In this document: positions 18,257 through 27,685 of the stretch, piece after piece
Position numbering within the stretch: position 1 is the stretch's first letter
Layout of the letters: every line of letters begins with the position of its first letter
Assembly (NCBI GenBank): GCA_012517405.1
Contig: JAAYVB010000002.1
Coordinates: 186,001-250,000, forward strand
DNA length: 64,000 nucleotides
From: Propionibacterium sp.
Lineage (GTDB): Bacteria; Actinomycetota; Actinomycetes; Propionibacteriales; Propionibacteriaceae
Direction of reading: 5' to 3'
The notes under the pieces: model-generated
Seen by the model: only the letters and a program-made list of their open reading frames with translations
What the model was told of the DNA's origin: nothing
The model's database searches: none
Position numbers and translations under genes: made by a program

Positions 18257-19948
18257 ATGGTTCTACTCGAGGCATTTACGCCTGATACCAACCCCTTGGG
18301 GCAGCAGTGGCTATCCGCATTGGTTGCCTTTCTCCCCGTGCTGGCCATGCTCATCACCCTCGGCGCGCTGCGCTGGAAGGCGCACCTGGCGGCGATCTTC
18401 TCTTGGGGTGTCGCTCTGGTGATCGCGATCAGCGCCTTCAAGATGCCGATTGGTCTGGCAGCAGCCAGTAGCGCCCACGGATTTCTCTACGGCATTTTCC
18501 CGATCGTCTGGATCCTGGTTTCCGCGATCTGGATGTACCAGATCACGGTTCGGTCAGGGCGTTTCGACGATTTGCGAAAGACGTTCTTCCTGATCAGCGA
18601 CGATCCCCGGGTGCTGGGCATCCTGATCGCGTTCTGCTTCGGCGGCCTTCTGGAAGCCCTCGCCGGATTCGGTGCACCCGTTGCCATCGCCGCGGCGATG
18701 CTTATCGGCATTGGCTTCGGCAAGTTGCGCGCGGCGCTTACCGCCTTGGTTGCCAATACCGTTCCTGTAGCTTTCGGTGCTGTCGGCCTCCCGGTGCTCC
18801 AGGCCGCTAGGACCGCGGGCCTCGACCCGCTTGATGTTGCCCCTGTCAGCGCGCGGATCTGCGCCATGTTGTGCCTCGTCGTGCCGTTCTTGATGTTGCA
18901 GATCATGGACGGTAAGCAGGGCGTCAAACAGGTCTGGCCGTTCGGTCTGTTCTGCGGCGTTGTCTTCGGCGCGACAAAGTGGATAGTCGCATCCACTGCG
19001 CTGTACAACCTGACAGAGATCTTCGCAGCCATCATTACCGTCGGCTTGGCAATGATCTTCCTCAAGTTCTGGAAGCCCGTGGGCGGCGCCGAGGCCGCTC
19101 AGCGAATCGGGATAGCGATCGATCCCAGCATCGAAACCGAGCCCGTCAACGCCGAGAAGGTCGACACCTCCAGCCTGACCGGGTCCAGGATCGTCATGGC
19201 GCTGGTGCCGTACATCCTGGTCATCGTGATCTTTGCGATCGCTGCGATTCCGGCGGTCAAGGACCTGCTCCTCAAGGGCGACATGAAAATGGACTGGCCG
19301 CTGCTGTCGGGCAACCTCCTCACCGTCTCTGGTGATCCCGCAGCCCACCAGGTATACACCTGGCCCTGGTTCTCGCAGCCCGGTTTCCTGCTCGCGATCG
19401 TGGCCATCCTGGTCGGCCTGATCTACAAGCTGTCTCTCAGCGACATCTTCAATGAGCTGTGGCTCAACATCAAGAAGATGAAGTTCTCCGCTTTGACCAT
19501 TGGCATGGTCGTGGCACTCGCGTACGTGATGGGCGACTCGGGTCAAACGCTGGCACTTGGCTTGTTCATTGCGGGCGCCGGGGCGGTCTACCCGTTCCTC
19601 GCTCCGATGCTCGGCTACATCGGCACCTATGTAACCGGCTCGGATACCTCGGCCAACATTCTCTTCTCCAACCTGCAGTCGACGGTCGCCCAGCAGATCG
19701 GCGAGGGTAGTGCTCTTGGCGTCGAGGGGATGCGTCACCTGCTCGTCGGCACCGGTGCTGCCGGTGGAGTCGTCGGCAAGATGATCTCCCCACAGTCGCT
19801 GACCGTCGCGGCCACGGCGATCGGTTTGATGGGTAGCGAGTCGGTCATCCTTCGCAAGGTGCTCAAGTACTCGCTGTTCTTGCTCTTCTTGATGTGTATC
19901 CTTGCCGGGCTCATGTCGACGCCCGTCCTGTCCTGGGTTCTGCCCTGA
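18257..19948 (+). CDS. lctP: L-lactate permease (LctP family)
   Basis: A 563-aa membrane protein with about 13 hydrophobic helices that imports lactate (and possibly glycolate) with protons. Family signatures include FGGLLEALAGFGAPVAIAAAMLIGIGFG, TVPVAFGAVGLPV, LALGLFIAGAGAVYPFLAPMLGYIGTYVTGSDTSANILFSNLQ and GAAGGVVGKMISPQSL. The ATG at 18257 is preferred because GGAG lies 6 nt upstream; an in-frame ATG at 18224 would add 11 residues. It heads the permease-lutA-lutB-lutC operon and is downstream of a strong LldR-type operator. Confidence 0.94.
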   Translation: MVLLEAFTPDTNPLGQQWLSALVAFLPVLAMLITLGALRWKAHLAAIFSWGVALVIAISAFKMPIGLAAASSAHGFLYGIFPIVWILVSAIWMYQITVRSGRFDDLRKTFFLISDDPRVLGILIAFCFGGLLEALAGFGAPVAIAAAMLIGIGFGKLRAALTALVANTVPVAFGAVGLPVLQAARTAGLDPLDVAPVSARICAMLCLVVPFLMLQIMDGKQGVKQVWPFGLFCGVVFGATKWIVASTALYNLTEIFAAIITVGLAMIFLKFWKPVGGAEAAQRIGIAIDPSIETEPVNAEKVDTSSLTGSRIVMALVPYILVIVIFAIAAIPAVKDLLLKGDMKMDWPLLSGNLLTVSGDPAAHQVYTWPWFSQPGFLLAIVAILVGLIYKLSLSDIFNELWLNIKKMKFSALTIGMVVALAYVMGDSGQTLALGLFIAGAGAVYPFLAPMLGYIGTYVTGSDTSANILFSNLQSTVAQQIGEGSALGVEGMRHLLVGTGAAGGVVGKMISPQSLTVAATAIGLMGSESVILRKVLKYSLFLLFLMCILAGLMSTPVLSWVLP

Positions 19949-19975
19949 AGCTGACGACCACTGGAGGTAACGCTC

Positions 19976-20773
19976 ATGACAATTACCGCAAACCCGCAAG
20001 CTAGTCCGATCACCTCGCCGGGTCGTCCTGGCGAAGGAATGACCGTCGCACTGTTCATCACGTGTATCAACGACGTCATGTTCCCGCAGACGGGGATCGC
20101 TGTGCTGAAGATCTTGGAGAGGCTTGGCTGTAAGGTCGAGTTTCCCCGGGCTCAGACCTGCTGCGGTCAGATGACCACCAACACCGGCTACTTCGACGAG
20201 TCGATCCCTACCGTCAAGGCTTATGCCAAGGCCTTCTCGGGCTACGACTACGTGGTTGCCCCCTCGGGTTCCTGCACAGCCGCGGTGCGCGACCAGCATC
20301 CGATGTTGGCCCGCAAGACAGGCGATCAGGGCCTGATCCGCGAGGTCGACCAGGTCGCCACCAAGCTCTTCGATCTCACCGAGTTCCTGGTCGACGTGCT
20401 GGGCGTCACCGATGTCGGTGCTTACTTCCCGCACCGGGTCACCTATCATCCGTCCTGCCACGGCAAGCGGATGCTGAAGCTTGGCGATAAGCCTTACGAA
20501 CTGCTTCGCAATGTGCGCGGTATGACTCTGGTGCCGCTGCCGATGGAGGAGCAGTGCTGCGGCTTCGGTGGCACCTTCTCGATCAAGAACCCGGACATGA
20601 GCGCGGCAATGGTCAATGACAAGGCTCGTCACGTTCGCGAGACCGAGGCCGAGTATGTGGTGGCAGGCGACAACTCCTGCCTGCTGAACATCGGCGGGGT
20701 ACTGTCCCGCCAGAACTCCGGGGTCAAGGTCATCCATATGGCCGAGATTCTGGCGAATACCGAGGAGGACTGA
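19976..20773 (+). CDS. lutA: Lactate utilisation protein A (Fe-S oxidoreductase)
   Basis: A 265-aa protein with two CCG cysteine-rich domains: FPRAQTCCGQMTTNTGY in the first half and PMEEQCCGFGGTFSIKNP in the second, with the HPSCHGKRMLKLGDKPYELL segment between. LutA/LldE forms the LutABC complex that oxidises L-lactate to pyruvate with LutB and LutC. It has a strong ribosome site (GGAGG) before ATG 19976; the N-terminal 20 residues are an extension beyond the core. It lies 27 nt downstream of lctP and 3 nt upstream of lutB. Confidence 0.94.
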   Translation: MTITANPQASPITSPGRPGEGMTVALFITCINDVMFPQTGIAVLKILERLGCKVEFPRAQTCCGQMTTNTGYFDESIPTVKAYAKAFSGYDYVVAPSGSCTAAVRDQHPMLARKTGDQGLIREVDQVATKLFDLTEFLVDVLGVTDVGAYFPHRVTYHPSCHGKRMLKLGDKPYELLRNVRGMTLVPLPMEEQCCGFGGTFSIKNPDMSAAMVNDKARHVRETEAEYVVAGDNSCLLNIGGVLSRQNSGVKVIHMAEILANTEED

Positions 20774-20776
20774 CCG

Positions 20777-22324
20777 ATGACTACCTCGTCCACTGAGTTG
20801 CGGCGTATCACCGAGGGTAACCACGGTGTCGCGCGTTTGACGCCGGCCCCCGACCATCCGGGCACCTTCCTTGGCATGCCGAAGTTCTCCAAGGCGGTCA
20901 AGAAGGAACTGGAGCTTGGCGTCCAGCGCAAGAACATGCGCACTGCGACTACCACGATCCGCAACAAGCGAGCGATGCGCGTTTCTGAGTCCCCGGACTG
21001 GGAAGACCTGCGAGACGCGGCGACCGCGATCAAGAACCGGGTTGCCCGCCACCTGGACTACTACCTCGAAGAGGCTGAGAAGAACCTCAAGGCCAACGGG
21101 GTGCATGTCCACTGGGCACGCGATGGCCAAGAAGCCAACCAGATCGTGGCCGAGATCGCGAGGTCGAAGGGCCTCGACGAGATCGTGAAGATCAAGTCGA
21201 TCACCACCCAGGAGACCGACCTCAACGAGTACCTCGAAGAGCAGGGCATTGCCGCTTGGGAGACCGATCTTGCAGAGCTGATTGTCCAGCTCGGCCATGA
21301 TCGTCCGTCCCATATCGTGGTGCCCGCGATTCACCGCAATCGGGCTGAGGTGCGCGAGATCTTCTTGCGCGAGATGAAGAACTACGGACGCCCCGCGCCC
21401 GAGGATGTTTCGTCGAATCCACCAGAACTTGCCAACGCTGCACGCTTGCACCTTCGTGAGAAGTTCCTGCGCGCGAAGATGGCGGTCTCGGGTGGCAACT
21501 TTGTGTGCGCCGACACCGGCTCGCTGGTCATCGTGGAATCCGAAGGCAACGGCCGTATGTGCCTGACGCTGCCGGAGACCCTGGTCTCGATGGTCGGTAT
21601 CGAGAAGATCCTGCCGAGCTTCGACGACCTCGAAGTCTTCTTGAAGTTGCTGCCGCGCTCGGCTACGGGCGAGCGGATGAACCCGTACAACTCGGTGTGG
21701 AGCGGTGTCACCGACGGTGATGGCCCGCAAGAGCAGCACATCATCTTCATGGACAATGGTCGCACCAATGTGCTGGCTGACCGGGTGGGACGCGAAGTTC
21801 TGCGGTGTATTCGCTGTGCCTCGTGCATCAACACCTGCCCGGTTTACGAGCGGGCCGGCGGGCACGCCTACGGCTCGGTCTACCCGGGCCCGATCGGTAT
21901 CACGTTGACCCCGCAGCTGCGCGGTGTGGACGATCCGGTCGACCGTGGCATGCCCTACGCCTGCTCGCTGTGTGGGGCCTGTAACGAGGTCTGCCCGGTG
22001 AAGATTCCGTTCACCGACATCATCTTGCATCTACGCAACCGGGTGGCGGACGCCGAGAAGGCCGAGCGGTTCAGCAAGGACAGCGAAGTGGCTACCGAGA
22101 AGGTGCTGATGAAGACCGCAGGATGGATCTTCGGCGATGCGCACCGCTTCGAGGCTATCGAACTCGGTGCTCGTGGGGCAGGCGTGGTGTTGCACGGTAA
22201 GCCGCTTGGCCCGATGGGGATCCCGATTGCCAAACGTTGGCTGCGCTATCGCGATATTGACGAAGTGCCAACCGAGAGTTTCCGTAGCTGGTTCAAGAAG
22301 AACCGGAAAGAGGACATGCGATGA
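20777..22324 (+). CDS. lutB: Lactate utilisation protein B (Fe-S subunit)
   Basis: A 515-aa protein. The N-terminal about 290 residues are an LUD domain (VHVHWARDGQEANQIVAEIARSKGLDEIVKIKSITTQE, LTLPETLVSMVGIEKILPS). The C-terminal part carries two 4Fe-4S motifs, CIRCASCINTCPVYERAGGHAYGSVYPGPIG and CSLCGACNEVCPVKIPF, followed by the DUF3390-type tail. It is the electron-transfer subunit of the LutABC L-lactate dehydrogenase. Its stop overlaps the lutC start by 4 nt (ATGA). Confidence 0.95.
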   Translation: MTTSSTELRRITEGNHGVARLTPAPDHPGTFLGMPKFSKAVKKELELGVQRKNMRTATTTIRNKRAMRVSESPDWEDLRDAATAIKNRVARHLDYYLEEAEKNLKANGVHVHWARDGQEANQIVAEIARSKGLDEIVKIKSITTQETDLNEYLEEQGIAAWETDLAELIVQLGHDRPSHIVVPAIHRNRAEVREIFLREMKNYGRPAPEDVSSNPPELANAARLHLREKFLRAKMAVSGGNFVCADTGSLVIVESEGNGRMCLTLPETLVSMVGIEKILPSFDDLEVFLKLLPRSATGERMNPYNSVWSGVTDGDGPQEQHIIFMDNGRTNVLADRVGREVLRCIRCASCINTCPVYERAGGHAYGSVYPGPIGITLTPQLRGVDDPVDRGMPYACSLCGACNEVCPVKIPFTDIILHLRNRVADAEKAERFSKDSEVATEKVLMKTAGWIFGDAHRFEAIELGARGAGVVLHGKPLGPMGIPIAKRWLRYRDIDEVPTESFRSWFKKNRKEDMR

Positions 22325-22998
22325 GCATCTCTCAAGACTCCGCTGCTCGCACAGAGATCCTCGCCAGGATTCGGCGCGCGACCGCGGACATCACCGATAA
22401 GAACCCTGAGACCGACGTGCCGATCAATTGGACGTACGGAACTGGTATCGAGATGGACGATGTCGTTGACACGTTCGTCGAGAAGGTCATCGACTACTCG
22501 GCAACGGTCGTCCGGGTGAACAAGACCGAGGTACCGCAGGCTGTTGTGGAGGGCCTGAAGGCCACCGGTGCCACGACGAGTGCAGTGGTGCCGCCCGGAC
22601 TGGATGCCAGCTGGGTCAAGGCAATCCGGGCGGCTGGATTCGACGCCCGCGTCGATGACCCGCCGCTGAGCCATGCCGCGTTGAACGAGACCGACGCCGT
22701 CGTCACTGCGGCCGCTAGCGCGGTGGCTGATACCGGCACGATCGTGCTCACCCATATCGCTGACCAGGGTCGCCGTGCGATCAGCCTGGTGCCCGACCGT
22801 CACGTCTGCGTGGTGGCCGCTAGCCAGGTGGTTTCCGACGTTGGCCAGGCGATGCAGGCCGTGAAGCCGGCAGTGCATGCCGGTCATCCGTTGACCTGGA
22901 TCTCGGGTGGTTCGGCGACCTCTGACATCGAGCTATCGCGTGTCGATGGTGTGCATGGGCCTCGGACGCTCTACGTGATCGTGGTTGATGACGCCTGA
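22321..22998 (+). CDS. lutC: Lactate utilisation protein C
   Basis: A 225-aa LUD-domain protein (LutC/LldG). The core has DAVVTAAASAVADTGTIVL, LVPDRHVCVVAASQVV and the C-terminal SGGSATSDIELSRVDGVHGPRTLYVIVVD, which is the family's most conserved block. It is the third component of the L-lactate oxidation complex. The ATGA overlap with lutB implies coupled translation. A hairpin at 23019-23060 ends the operon. Confidence 0.95.
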   Translation: MSISQDSAARTEILARIRRATADITDKNPETDVPINWTYGTGIEMDDVVDTFVEKVIDYSATVVRVNKTEVPQAVVEGLKATGATTSAVVPPGLDASWVKAIRAAGFDARVDDPPLSHAALNETDAVVTAAASAVADTGTIVLTHIADQGRRAISLVPDRHVCVVAASQVVSDVGQAMQAVKPAVHAGHPLTWISGGSATSDIELSRVDGVHGPRTLYVIVVDDA

Positions 22999-23018
22999 CG
23001 GCTTGAGTTGAGCAATCC

Positions 23019-23060
23019 ACTTCGGGCGCCGTCTGCTGGTAGGCAGGCGGCGCCCGAAGT
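23019..23060 (+). terminator. Terminator after lutC
   Basis: ACTTCGGGCGCCG (23019-23031) pairs perfectly with CGGCGCCCGAAGT (23048-23060), a 13-bp GC-rich stem with a 16-nt loop, followed by TCGTCTTCGT. It lies between lutC and rph and most likely ends the lactate operon. Confidence 0.8.
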
Positions 23061-23126
23061 TCGTCTTCGTGACCAGGAGACGCGACTGGGCGTGGCGACC
23101 TGGCTACGCGATAGCAGGTAACTTAG

Positions 23127-23867
23127 GTGAACGTGAGCGATCGAATCGACGGACGCAAGGCGGCCGAGTTGCGGCCGGTGTCATTCAGCAGGGGCTGGCT
23201 CGACCATGCCGAGGGATCGGTGCTGGTGGAGTTCGGCCGAACCAGGGTATTGGTGGCCGCTTCGGTGACCGAGGGCGTGCCGCGCTGGCGCAGGGGCTCC
23301 GGTCTGGGCTGGGTGACCAGCGAGTACGAGATGCTGCCGCGGGCCACCAACACCCGCAACGATCGCGAATCCCGTAAGGGACGCATCGGGGGGCGTACCC
23401 ACGAGATCAGCCGGCTGATCGGGCGTTCGCTGCGCGGAGTCATCGATTACAAGGCGCTCGGGGAGAACACCATCGTCATCGACTGCGATGTTCTGCAGGC
23501 CGACGGGGGCACCCGCACCGCGTCCATCACGGGAGCCTATGTGGCGCTGAGCGACGCGGTGTCCTGGTTGCGTGCGCGTCACCTGCTGGCCGGCGAGCCG
23601 CTGATCGGTTCGGTGTCTGCCATCAGCGTGGGCATCGTCCGCGGTCAGCCGATGCTCGACTTGTGCTATGAGGAGGATTCGTCGGCGGACGTCGACATGA
23701 ACATCGTGTGCTCCGGAACCGGTGACTTCATCGAGGTGCAGGGCACCGCCGAGGGAGCGCCGTTCGATCGTGACCTGCTCAATCAGCTGCTCGATCTCGG
23801 GCAGGCCGGCTGCGCGGAACTCACCCGGATGCAGGCCGAAGCTCTCGCCGAACCGGTCCACCGATGA
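23127..23867 (+). CDS. rph: Ribonuclease PH
   Basis: A 246-aa phosphorolytic 3'-5' exoribonuclease that trims tRNA precursors. It shows the family start [70 protein letters not shown] (phosphate-binding arginines), [27 protein letters not shown] and the acidic [21 protein letters not shown] starts at 23127 and 23133 are both possible. Its stop overlaps the rdgB start (ATGA). It is the first gene of a six-gene run of nucleotide and DNA metabolism genes. Confidence 0.96.
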   Translation: MNVSDRIDGRKAAELRPVSFSRGWLDHAEGSVLVEFGRTRVLVAASVTEGVPRWRRGSGLGWVTSEYEMLPRATNTRNDRESRKGRIGGRTHEISRLIGRSLRGVIDYKALGENTIVIDCDVLQADGGTRTASITGAYVALSDAVSWLRARHLLAGEPLIGSVSAISVGIVRGQPMLDLCYEEDSSADVDMNIVCSGTGDFIEVQGTAEGAPFDRDLLNQLLDLGQAGCAELTRMQAEALAEPVHR

Positions 23868-24502
23868 CCAGCAGAGTGCTGCTGGCGACCAACAACGCCA
23901 AGAAGCTGGCCGAGCTGCGGCGAATCGTCGCCGAACAGGGGCTGGGCGTCGAGATCGTCGGCCTGGCCGACGTGGACAGCTACCCGGAGCCCGCCGAGAC
24001 CGAATGGACCTTCGAGGGCAATGCTCTGATCAAGGCCCGCGCCGGCGTCGAGCACAGTGGCCTGGTCACCTTGGCCGACGACTCGGGTCTGTGCGTGGAT
24101 GCCCTGAATCAAATGCCGGGAGTCCGCTCGTCCCGCTGGGCTGGGCCCGACCACGACGATCAGGCCAATCTCGAGCTGGTGCTGCGCCAGATCGACGACG
24201 TGGACGATCCGCTGCGCGGCGCTCGCTTCGTCGCGGCGGTCGCGCTGGTGACCCCGGATGGCCGGGAGTTCACCACCCGTGGGGAAATGGGCGGCCAGCT
24301 GGCCAGGGTCCCTCGGGGTGCGAACGGATTCGGCTACGATCCGATCTTCGTCGCCGACGATCAGCTGCTGGAGCCCGGAACCGAACCCCTGACCACCGCG
24401 CAGATGACTGCCGAGCAGAAGGATGCGATCAGTCACCGCGGCCGTGCGCTGCGCGCGATGGTGCCGCAGCTGCTGGAGGTTCTCGGACTGGAGACGTCAT
24501 GA
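23864..24502 (+). CDS. rdgB: dITP/XTP pyrophosphatase (house-cleaning NTPase)
   Basis: A 212-aa HAM1-family enzyme that hydrolyses non-canonical purine nucleoside triphosphates (XTP, ITP, dITP) to monophosphates. Visible motifs are [51 protein letters not shown] and the [11 protein letters not shown] / [14 protein letters not shown] pair. Its start overlaps the rph stop and its stop overlaps the thyA start, both as ATGA, so the three genes are coupled. Confidence 0.96.
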   Translation: MTSRVLLATNNAKKLAELRRIVAEQGLGVEIVGLADVDSYPEPAETEWTFEGNALIKARAGVEHSGLVTLADDSGLCVDALNQMPGVRSSRWAGPDHDDQANLELVLRQIDDVDDPLRGARFVAAVALVTPDGREFTTRGEMGGQLARVPRGANGFGYDPIFVADDQLLEPGTEPLTTAQMTAEQKDAISHRGRALRAMVPQLLEVLGLETS

Positions 24503-25314
24503 AGCAGTATCTGGATCTCTTGCAGCACGTTCTCGATCACGGCGTTCACAAGCCTGATCGCACCGGAACAGGGACACGCAGTGTGTTCGGCTATCAGATG
24601 CGCTTCGACCTGCAGGCAGGCTTTCCGCTGCTCACCACGAAGAAGATCTTCACCCGTGGGGTCTTCGGCGAGCTGCTCTGGTTCCTCAAGGGCTCGACGA
24701 ATATCGAATGGCTGGTCCAGAACAAGATCCACATCTGGGACGAGTGGGCCTCCCCGGACGGCGAACTGGGGCCGATCTACGGCTACCAGTGGCGCAGCTG
24801 GCCCACCCCCGGCGGGGGCCACATCGATCAGATCGCTCAGGTGATCGATGCGATCAAGACCAACCCCGATTCGCGCCGGCACATCGTCTCGGCCTGGAAT
24901 GTCGGCGAGATCCCGCAGATGGCCCTGCCGCCGTGCCACGCGCTTTTCCAGTTCTATGTGGCGCCCGCGACCGGCGATGGCGAACGCGGAAAGCTGAGCT
25001 GTCAGCTGTACCAGCGCTCGGCGGACCTCTTCTTGGGTGTGCCGTTCAATATCGCGTCCTATGCCACGCTGACCCACATGGTGGCCCAGGTCTGCGATCT
25101 GGAGGTGGGCGACTTCGTCCACACCCTGGGGGATGCGCACATCTACGACAACCACCTCGATCAGGTACATGAGCAGCTCAGCCGCGAACCGCGCGCGCTG
25201 CCGAGACTGTGGTTGAGCCCTCAGGTGCGTGACATCTTCGACTTCACCCTGGATGACATCAAGGTCACCGACTATGACCCGCATCCGGCCATCAAGGCAC
25301 CGATCGCGGTCTGA
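24499..25314 (+). CDS. thyA: Thymidylate synthase (ThyA)
   Basis: A 271-aa enzyme that methylates dUMP to dTMP with methylenetetrahydrofolate. Catalytic and binding motifs are clear: [18 protein letters not shown], the phosphate-binding Arg pair [31 protein letters not shown] (catalytic Cys in PPCHA), [24 protein letters not shown], and [12 protein letters not shown]. Starts within the rdgB stop (ATGA). Dihydrofolate made here is recycled by the DHFR encoded next. Confidence 0.97.
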   Translation: MKQYLDLLQHVLDHGVHKPDRTGTGTRSVFGYQMRFDLQAGFPLLTTKKIFTRGVFGELLWFLKGSTNIEWLVQNKIHIWDEWASPDGELGPIYGYQWRSWPTPGGGHIDQIAQVIDAIKTNPDSRRHIVSAWNVGEIPQMALPPCHALFQFYVAPATGDGERGKLSCQLYQRSADLFLGVPFNIASYATLTHMVAQVCDLEVGDFVHTLGDAHIYDNHLDQVHEQLSREPRALPRLWLSPQVRDIFDFTLDDIKVTDYDPHPAIKAPIAV

Positions 25315-25346
25315 TGAAGTCCCGCCGCAAAGGAGAGGCGCAGCAG

Positions 25347-25841
25347 ATGAAACTCATTGCGATTGCCGTGGTGGCCAGCAACGGCGTGATCGGAGATGGC
25401 AACGATCAGCCGTTCAAGTTCGCCGAGGACTGGGCACGGTTCAAGAAGATCACCATGGGCCACTCGATGATCATGGGACGCAAGACTCATGACGCGATGG
25501 GCCTGCTGCCGGGGCGAACCAGTATCGTCATCACCCACCATCCCGAGAAGCTCAGCTTCCCGGTGTCCGAGGATGGGCGTCCACGGGGCATCGCGGTGAC
25601 CAGCTGGGAGCAGGCAGTGCAGGTGCCCACCGGCGACGCCGACGACGTCAGGTATGTCATCGGTGGCGGACAGATCTACCGGCTCGCCTGGCCAAATCTG
25701 GACGAGTTGGACGTCACCGAGGTGCACGCACAAGCTGTGGGCTCGGTGCTTTTTCCGGAGATCAAACCCGAAGAATGGAAGGAGGTCTCGCGGCAGTCGC
25801 ACGGCGAATTCGACTTCGTGCGGTACACGCGAGCACAGTAA
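25347..25841 (+). CDS. folA: Dihydrofolate reductase
   Basis: A 164-aa NADPH-dependent reductase that regenerates tetrahydrofolate. The fold is recognisable from LIAIAVVASNGVIGDGNDQPF, the SMIMGRKTHDAMGLLPGRTSIVITHHP region (NADPH site), DVRYVIGGGQIYRLAWP and the DVTEVHAQAVGSVLFPEI region. The ATG at 25347 is favoured by the AAGGAGAGG ribosome site; an alternative ATG at 25314 overlaps the thyA stop and adds 11 residues. The stop overlaps the next start (TAATG). Confidence 0.95.
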   Translation: MKLIAIAVVASNGVIGDGNDQPFKFAEDWARFKKITMGHSMIMGRKTHDAMGLLPGRTSIVITHHPEKLSFPVSEDGRPRGIAVTSWEQAVQVPTGDADDVRYVIGGGQIYRLAWPNLDELDVTEVHAQAVGSVLFPEIKPEEWKEVSRQSHGEFDFVRYTRAQ

Positions 25842-26266
25842 TGAAGATCAACCTCGAGGTGGGCGATGTCGCCCAGTTCACCAAGACTCTGGGCGAGTCG
25901 GACGTCTACCTGTTCGCGGGTATCACCGGCGATCTGTCCCCAAACCACATCAACGAGGAGTACGGCCGGACCACTCCCTACGGGGGTCGTATCGCGCACG
26001 GCATGCTGGTGCTGAGTCTGTCGTCCGCCTGCTCGACGATGATCCAGGCGAGAGCCGGACAGGCGTGCGTGAGCTACGGATACGACAAGGTGCGGTTCAC
26101 CGCAGGAGTACTGATCGGCGACACATTGACGGTGACTTACACCATCACCGAGGTCGATCAGGAGGCAGCGAAGACCTACTCGAGCATCGAGATCCACAAC
26201 CAGGGTGGCGAGTTGTGTGCGGTGGGCAAGCACATTCTGAAGTTCTTCGACGCACCACTGGCGTAG
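25841..26266 (+). CDS. MaoC-like hotdog-fold dehydratase
   Basis: A 141-aa single hotdog-domain protein with the (R)-specific enoyl-CoA hydratase pattern: ITGDLSPNHINEEYGRTTPYGGRIAHGMLVLSL holds the catalytic Asp and His of the hydratase 2 motif. Family members hydrate short trans-2-enoyl-CoA or enoyl-ACP. Its placement within a thymidylate/folate and DNA-repair gene run, coupled to folA by TAATG, gives no obvious metabolic link. Substrate unknown. Confidence 0.85.
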   Translation: MKINLEVGDVAQFTKTLGESDVYLFAGITGDLSPNHINEEYGRTTPYGGRIAHGMLVLSLSSACSTMIQARAGQACVSYGYDKVRFTAGVLIGDTLTVTYTITEVDQEAAKTYSSIEIHNQGGELCAVGKHILKFFDAPLA

Positions 26267-26278
26267 CAGGGCGGAATA

Positions 26279-27640
26279 GTGCGAGCCTCGGCGTCGATCC
26301 TGCACCTGGATCTCGATGCCTTCTTTGCATCGGTCGAGCAGCGCGACAAGCCGTCGCTGCGCGGCAAACCGGTGATCGTGGGAGGCATCGGCGGACGCGG
26401 GGTGGTCGCTACTGCCAGCTACGAGGCCCGCGAGTTCGGAGTCGGGTCGGCGATGTCGACGGCCGAGGCACGACGGCGCGCTCCGCACGCCGCCTATCTG
26501 GGCGGCCGCTTCGACGCCTACCGGCAATCGAGTCGCATCGTGATGGCGCTGCTGCACGAGTTGAGCCCGGTCGTGGAGCCGCTGAGCATCGACGAGGCCT
26601 ACGTCGATCTCGCCGCGGGCGGTATCGAGACCAGTTCTGTCGTGGAGCTGGACCGGCTGGTCGGTGATCTGCGTGCCGAGCTGACCCGCCGGACCGAGGG
26701 ACTGAGTGCCTCGGTCGGGGTCGGCTCGAGCAAGTTCATCGCAAAGCTCGCCTCGGAGGCGGCGAAGCCGGATGGATGGCTCGTCGTGGCCCCCGGGCGG
26801 GAGCTGGAGATGATCACGCCGATGTCCGTGCGCGCGGTGCCCGGTGTCGGGCCGGCAACGATGGAGCGGCTGGCCCGGCTCGGCGTGGTGACGGTGGCCG
26901 ATCTGCAGCGAGCCTCGGCCAAGGAACTGGTGCGTGAGCTCGGCCAGGCTGCGGGATCCGGCCTGCGTGAACTGGCGTTCGCCAGGGACGATCGCGCGGT
27001 GCAGGCGGTCCGCGAAGCGAAGTCCATCTCCGTGGAGGACACGTTCGCGACCGATCTGACCGATCCGCACGAGATCGCCGCGGTGATCGACCGGGACGCG
27101 GTGCTGGTGGCCGCCCGGATGCGCAAGGCAGGGCTGTTTGCGCGGACGGTGACGATCAAGGTGCGGCTTGGAGACTTCACCACATGGACGCGATCACGGA
27201 CGCTGGACGGAGCCACCGACTCCGCCGAGCGAATCCGGGCCGTCGCCCGTGGACTGCTGGGCGGCCTGGCCACAACCAGCGGGGTGCGCCTGCTGGGGGT
27301 CGGGGTGGCGAACTTCACCGCGGCCGCCCAGGAGGAGCTGTTCTGGGCCGACGAGGAACTCGGTCCGATGACCGAAGAGGTCACCTCGGTGCCGGCGATG
27401 AGGCGGCGGCACGGGTCGAGCGGCGCATGGATCCCCGGCATGGATGTCGAGCACGAAGAACACGGCCGCGGCTGGGTCTGGGGTGCAGGTCACGGGGTCG
27501 TCACCGTGCGTTTCGAGACCCGGTTGACCGGTGTCGGTCCGGTCCGCTCGCTCGCGTCCGACGACCCGGGACTTCATCCGGTCGGGCCGCTGCCGATGGC
27601 CTTCCAGGTCGATGACAGCGAGGATCCGGCCCCCGGCTAG
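26279..27640 (+). CDS. dinB: DNA polymerase IV (Y family)
   Basis: A 453-aa translesion polymerase. The catalytic motifs are ILHLDLDAFFASVEQRDKPSLRGKPVIVGG (first metal Asp), YRQSSRIVMALLHELSPVVEPLSIDEAYVDL (SIDEAY) and LSASVGVGSSKFIAKLASEAAKPDG. The thumb HhH (VRAVPGVGPATMERLARLGVVTVADLQ) and the little-finger domain follow. The C-terminal about 90 residues (after about 360) are an extra tail ending in a Trp-rich segment (GRGWVWGAGHGVVTVRFET). Start GTG 26279, 12 nt after the MaoC gene. Converges on the ABC operon. Confidence 0.94.
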   Translation: MRASASILHLDLDAFFASVEQRDKPSLRGKPVIVGGIGGRGVVATASYEAREFGVGSAMSTAEARRRAPHAAYLGGRFDAYRQSSRIVMALLHELSPVVEPLSIDEAYVDLAAGGIETSSVVELDRLVGDLRAELTRRTEGLSASVGVGSSKFIAKLASEAAKPDGWLVVAPGRELEMITPMSVRAVPGVGPATMERLARLGVVTVADLQRASAKELVRELGQAAGSGLRELAFARDDRAVQAVREAKSISVEDTFATDLTDPHEIAAVIDRDAVLVAARMRKAGLFARTVTIKVRLGDFTTWTRSRTLDGATDSAERIRAVARGLLGGLATTSGVRLLGVGVANFTAAAQEELFWADEELGPMTEEVTSVPAMRRRHGSSGAWIPGMDVEHEEHGRGWVWGAGHGVVTVRFETRLTGVGPVRSLASDDPGLHPVGPLPMAFQVDDSEDPAPG

Positions 27641-27685
27641 CGATCCGAGGGCCGGACACGGGACCCACCTATCCGTGCGGCGACG

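Noticed and set aside
18554-22030. 1158-aa reverse-strand reading across lctP-lutB
   Set aside because: It spans several genuine genes, has no domain, and its length is explained by codon bias of the opposite strand.
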